From Bacteroidota bacterium (GTDB lineage: Bacteria > Bacteroidota > Bacteroidia > UKL13-3): a stretch of 64,000 nucleotides of DNA. The position numbers and the translations under genes were made by a program. The stretch is from positions 124,001 through 188,000 of the forward strand of contig JAZKBU010000001.1 of NCBI GenBank assembly GCA_040388375.1, written 5' to 3'. Positions 62,240 to 64,000 of this stretch are shown in pieces. How positions within the stretch are numbered: position 1 is the first letter of the stretch; every line of letters begins with the position of its first letter. Under the pieces are notes generated by a model, which was not told the DNA's origin, made no database searches, and saw only the letters and a program-made list of their open reading frames with translations.

Positions 62240-63529
62240 ATGAACCAATTATCGGTATTTAAAAACACAAAAGTAGGGATTAAAATAGTCCTCTACACAA
62301 GCAAGAAAAACAAGCAGAACCTTTCACCAATAATGCTTCGTTTAACTGCTGATGGAAAACAAAAATATATTTCCTTAAAACTACAAATTGAAGAAAACGA
62401 TTGGGACTTTAAAAATTCTAAAGTAAAAAGTTCACACACTAATTCAAATGAATACAATGCAATTATAGCCAACGCCTATAATGATGCCGAACAGAACTAT
62501 TTAAAGTTATTTAATAAAGTAGAATCAAGTTTATCAAATGTTCAAAATGCAATAAGAGTAAAAGCAGATAAAAAAACGGTAGAAGATGTAATTAAAGATA
62601 GAGTAAAACATTTTGAAAAACTATCAAAATTTAGTTCAGCAGAAATATTGAGTTACACCCTGGTAATAATGTCTAGACCATTGAGAGAATGTAAAATTGA
62701 TAAAATAAGCGAAGATTGGGTAAAGAAATTTATAGAAAACATAACAACACAATATAATTTTAAAGGTAATGGTGTTTCAATCTATTTACGTTCTCTTAAA
62801 GCGTGTTTTCGTGACTACTATGGAAAAGAATCTCACTTAGTTAGTGAATACTTTAAATTTAGTAAATTAACTTCCACAGATACACCAAAACGAGCCATTA
62901 CAACTGATAGAATAAAGAAATCTGTTGATTTAAAATTTGAAGCTGATACCAATTTAAATAAAAGAGGTTTAGGAATATATCAGCAAGAACTTTCATTAGC
63001 GGCTTTAGAGCGTTCAAGAAATGTTTTTATTCTATCTATATTATTAAATGGAATAAATTTTAAAGATTTAGCATTACTCAAAAAAACAGATGTTATTGAT
63101 GGCAGAATAGAATGGTGCAGAAATAAAACCGGTTCAATTCATACAGTAGTAATAACAGATACGATAAAAAAATTATTAGACAAATTAAAAACTGATAATG
63201 AAATGTTGTTGCCAATTATTACTGATACAAAATATATAAATAACTTTGAAACTAAGGCATTTTACGTTTACTATAAAACTAAACTCAAAAGGCATAATGC
63301 TAATTTAAAAAAGTTAGGTAAATTAATTGAAATAGATACACCACTTACAACTTATGTAGGTCGTCATTCATTTGCTACTATGTTAAATGATAATTCGGTG
63401 AGTTTATCTGTTATACAACAAGCCTTAGGCCATTCAAATATAAAAACAACACAAGCATATCTATCAAAAATTGATAATACTAGAATGGACGAAGCAACAA
63501 ATAAAATAACCGAGTTGATTGGAATGTAA
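62240..63529 (+). CDS. Phage-type tyrosine integrase of Bacteroidota
   Basis: 429 residues. An arm-type DNA-binding domain (about 1-90; LSPIMLRLTADGKQKYISLK), a SAM-like domain (about 105-215) and a catalytic domain with GRHSFAT, LGHSNIKTTQAYL (Tyr nucleophile) and an Arg/Lys near WCRNKTG. The first catalytic Arg position reads LLNGINFKDL (Asn), a variation also known from IntDOT-like enzymes. It lies 180 bp inside the tRNA-Val junction and is the likely integrase of the element extending rightwards. Confidence 0.9.
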   Translation: MNQLSVFKNTKVGIKIVLYTSKKNKQNLSPIMLRLTADGKQKYISLKLQIEENDWDFKNSKVKSSHTNSNEYNAIIANAYNDAEQNYLKLFNKVESSLSNVQNAIRVKADKKTVEDVIKDRVKHFEKLSKFSSAEILSYTLVIMSRPLRECKIDKISEDWVKKFIENITTQYNFKGNGVSIYLRSLKACFRDYYGKESHLVSEYFKFSKLTSTDTPKRAITTDRIKKSVDLKFEADTNLNKRGLGIYQQELSLAALERSRNVFILSILLNGINFKDLALLKKTDVIDGRIEWCRNKTGSIHTVVITDTIKKLLDKLKTDNEMLLPIITDTKYINNFETKAFYVYYKTKLKRHNANLKKLGKLIEIDTPLTTYVGRHSFATMLNDNSVSLSVIQQALGHSNIKTTQAYLSKIDNTRMDEATNKITELIGM

Positions 63530-63580
63530 ATAGACTTATTAAAATAAATAACGTATAATAAATGTTGTACTGTTATTACT

Positions 63581-63706
63581 TTATACATTTTTGTTTATAC
63601 CTAAAGTTTTTATTTCACCATCAGCATCTGTAATTATTTTTAAATCAAATTTATTTTTTGATAATTCAATTATTTCTTCAGATATATTTATTACTTCATA
63701 ATTCAT
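63581..63706 (-). CDS. Small protein (41 aa), unknown
   Basis: MNYEVINISEEIIELSKNKF followed by DLKIITDADGEIKTLGINKN. Its ATG follows the stop of the next gene on this strand by 1 nt, so the two form a mini-operon. Size and layout recall accessory genes of mobile elements. No family recognised. Confidence 0.45.
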   Translation of the reverse strand: MNYEVINISEEIIELSKNKFDLKIITDADGEIKTLGINKNV

Positions 63707-63707
63707 T

Positions 63708-63971
63708 TTAATTGTTCTCGCTTTCGTTTTTATTTTTTATATCATAAAGGTCTATCTGTGCTATATGAGTTTCATTATTATAGTATTCTCCTACATCTTC
63801 AAGAGATTTAATTTTACTGTTGTAAAATTTTTTTAAAGCCTCACTATATAGTTCTGATTGGCTGATTGGTTTAGAATTATTCCAACTTAAATCGTTTAAC
63901 ATTTTCTGTACTAAAGAATTGATATAAGCTGGAATTGATACCAATATTTTTATTTTTTTATCGTTGTTCAT
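63708..63971 (-). CDS. Small protein (87 aa), unknown, mobile-element cargo
   Basis: MNNDKKIKILVSIPAYINSL, then a helix (VQKMLNDLSW), QSELYSEALKKFYNSKI and an acidic tail. The strand-helix-helix order (KILVSIP, then SELYSEALKKFY) could be a ribbon-helix-helix DNA-binding protein. It is convergent with the integrase gene. Start near the window edge; a longer form is possible but the frame has a good ATG. Confidence 0.5.
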   Translation of the reverse strand: MNNDKKIKILVSIPAYINSLVQKMLNDLSWNNSKPISQSELYSEALKKFYNSKIKSLEDVGEYYNNETHIAQIDLYDIKNKNESENN

Positions 63972-64000
63972 CTGTCATTCTCTCTCTATTTTATTTTTTT

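Overview
The window is AT-rich chromosomal DNA from a member of the Bacteroidota. Support for this comes from a PorW/SprE-type type IX secretion (T9SS) protein at the left edge, several secreted proteins with T9SS C-terminal sorting domains, a cbb3 oxidase with fused CcoN-CcoO, CzcA-TolC fusions, and promoters of the TTTG/TAnnTTTG type. Genus cannot be told from the sequence.

Layout. 0-15 kb is core-like: a truncated porW-like gene, a class A penicillin-binding protein, a complete leftward cbb3 oxidase locus (usp-ccoI-ccoS-ccoNO-ccoQ-ccoP-ccoG-ccoH-tauE-like) and an RNA methyltransferase. 15-23 kb is accessory: a HARE-HTH/DNA glycosylase fusion, orphan lipoproteins and membrane proteins, a methyltransferase/thioredoxin-reductase-like operon and a Fur-family regulator. 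23.6-34.7 kb is a metal-efflux operon (Cd/Zn-type P-ATPase, MerC-like protein, CzcB, CzcA-TolC, DUF6660). 35.1-35.9 kb holds a YnfA-like protein and a lipoprotein. 36.3-48.1 kb is a copper/redox block (multicopper oxidase, HMA proteins, AraC regulator with HMA-like domain, two MauG/MbnH-like di-haem proteins, MbnP-like protein, DUF3347 protein). At 48.5-49.5 kb is a XerD/IntI-like tyrosine recombinase, followed by a 2.1 kb tandem repeat array (49.6-51.75 kb) and a structured RNA candidate. 52-59 kb encodes an XRE regulator and T9SS-secreted proteases (S8, M4) with partners. 59.3-62.06 kb is a large serine recombinase module. From 62.02 kb rightward a second mobile element starts: a tRNA-Val 3' fragment, then a phage-type tyrosine integrase.

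The most interesting observation is that the accessory part (about 17.2-48.4 kb) is organised like an integron cassette array. Seven imperfect palindromes of about 97-137 bp (E1-E7) separate transcription units. Each has the attC-like plan: an outer AAC...GTT core, a 5-nt unpaired spacer (GTTTT or GGTTT) facing a single T, then a 16-21 bp stem. The bases outside the cores differ between elements, but in most units the left end is the inverted complement of the right end of the same unit, as in integron cassettes where TTRRRY matches the cassette's own RYYYAA. Four units match clearly, one over 9 bp, and one (20.02-20.43 kb) does not. Two units would be operon-sized (about 11.5 and 12.3 kb). 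The last boundary abuts the tyrosine recombinase at a hairpin site, and a covarying copy of that hairpin lies at 22.97 kb. I read this as a candidate integron-like system in Bacteroidota carrying metal-resistance operons as cassettes. The pattern is seen directly; recombination activity is inference.
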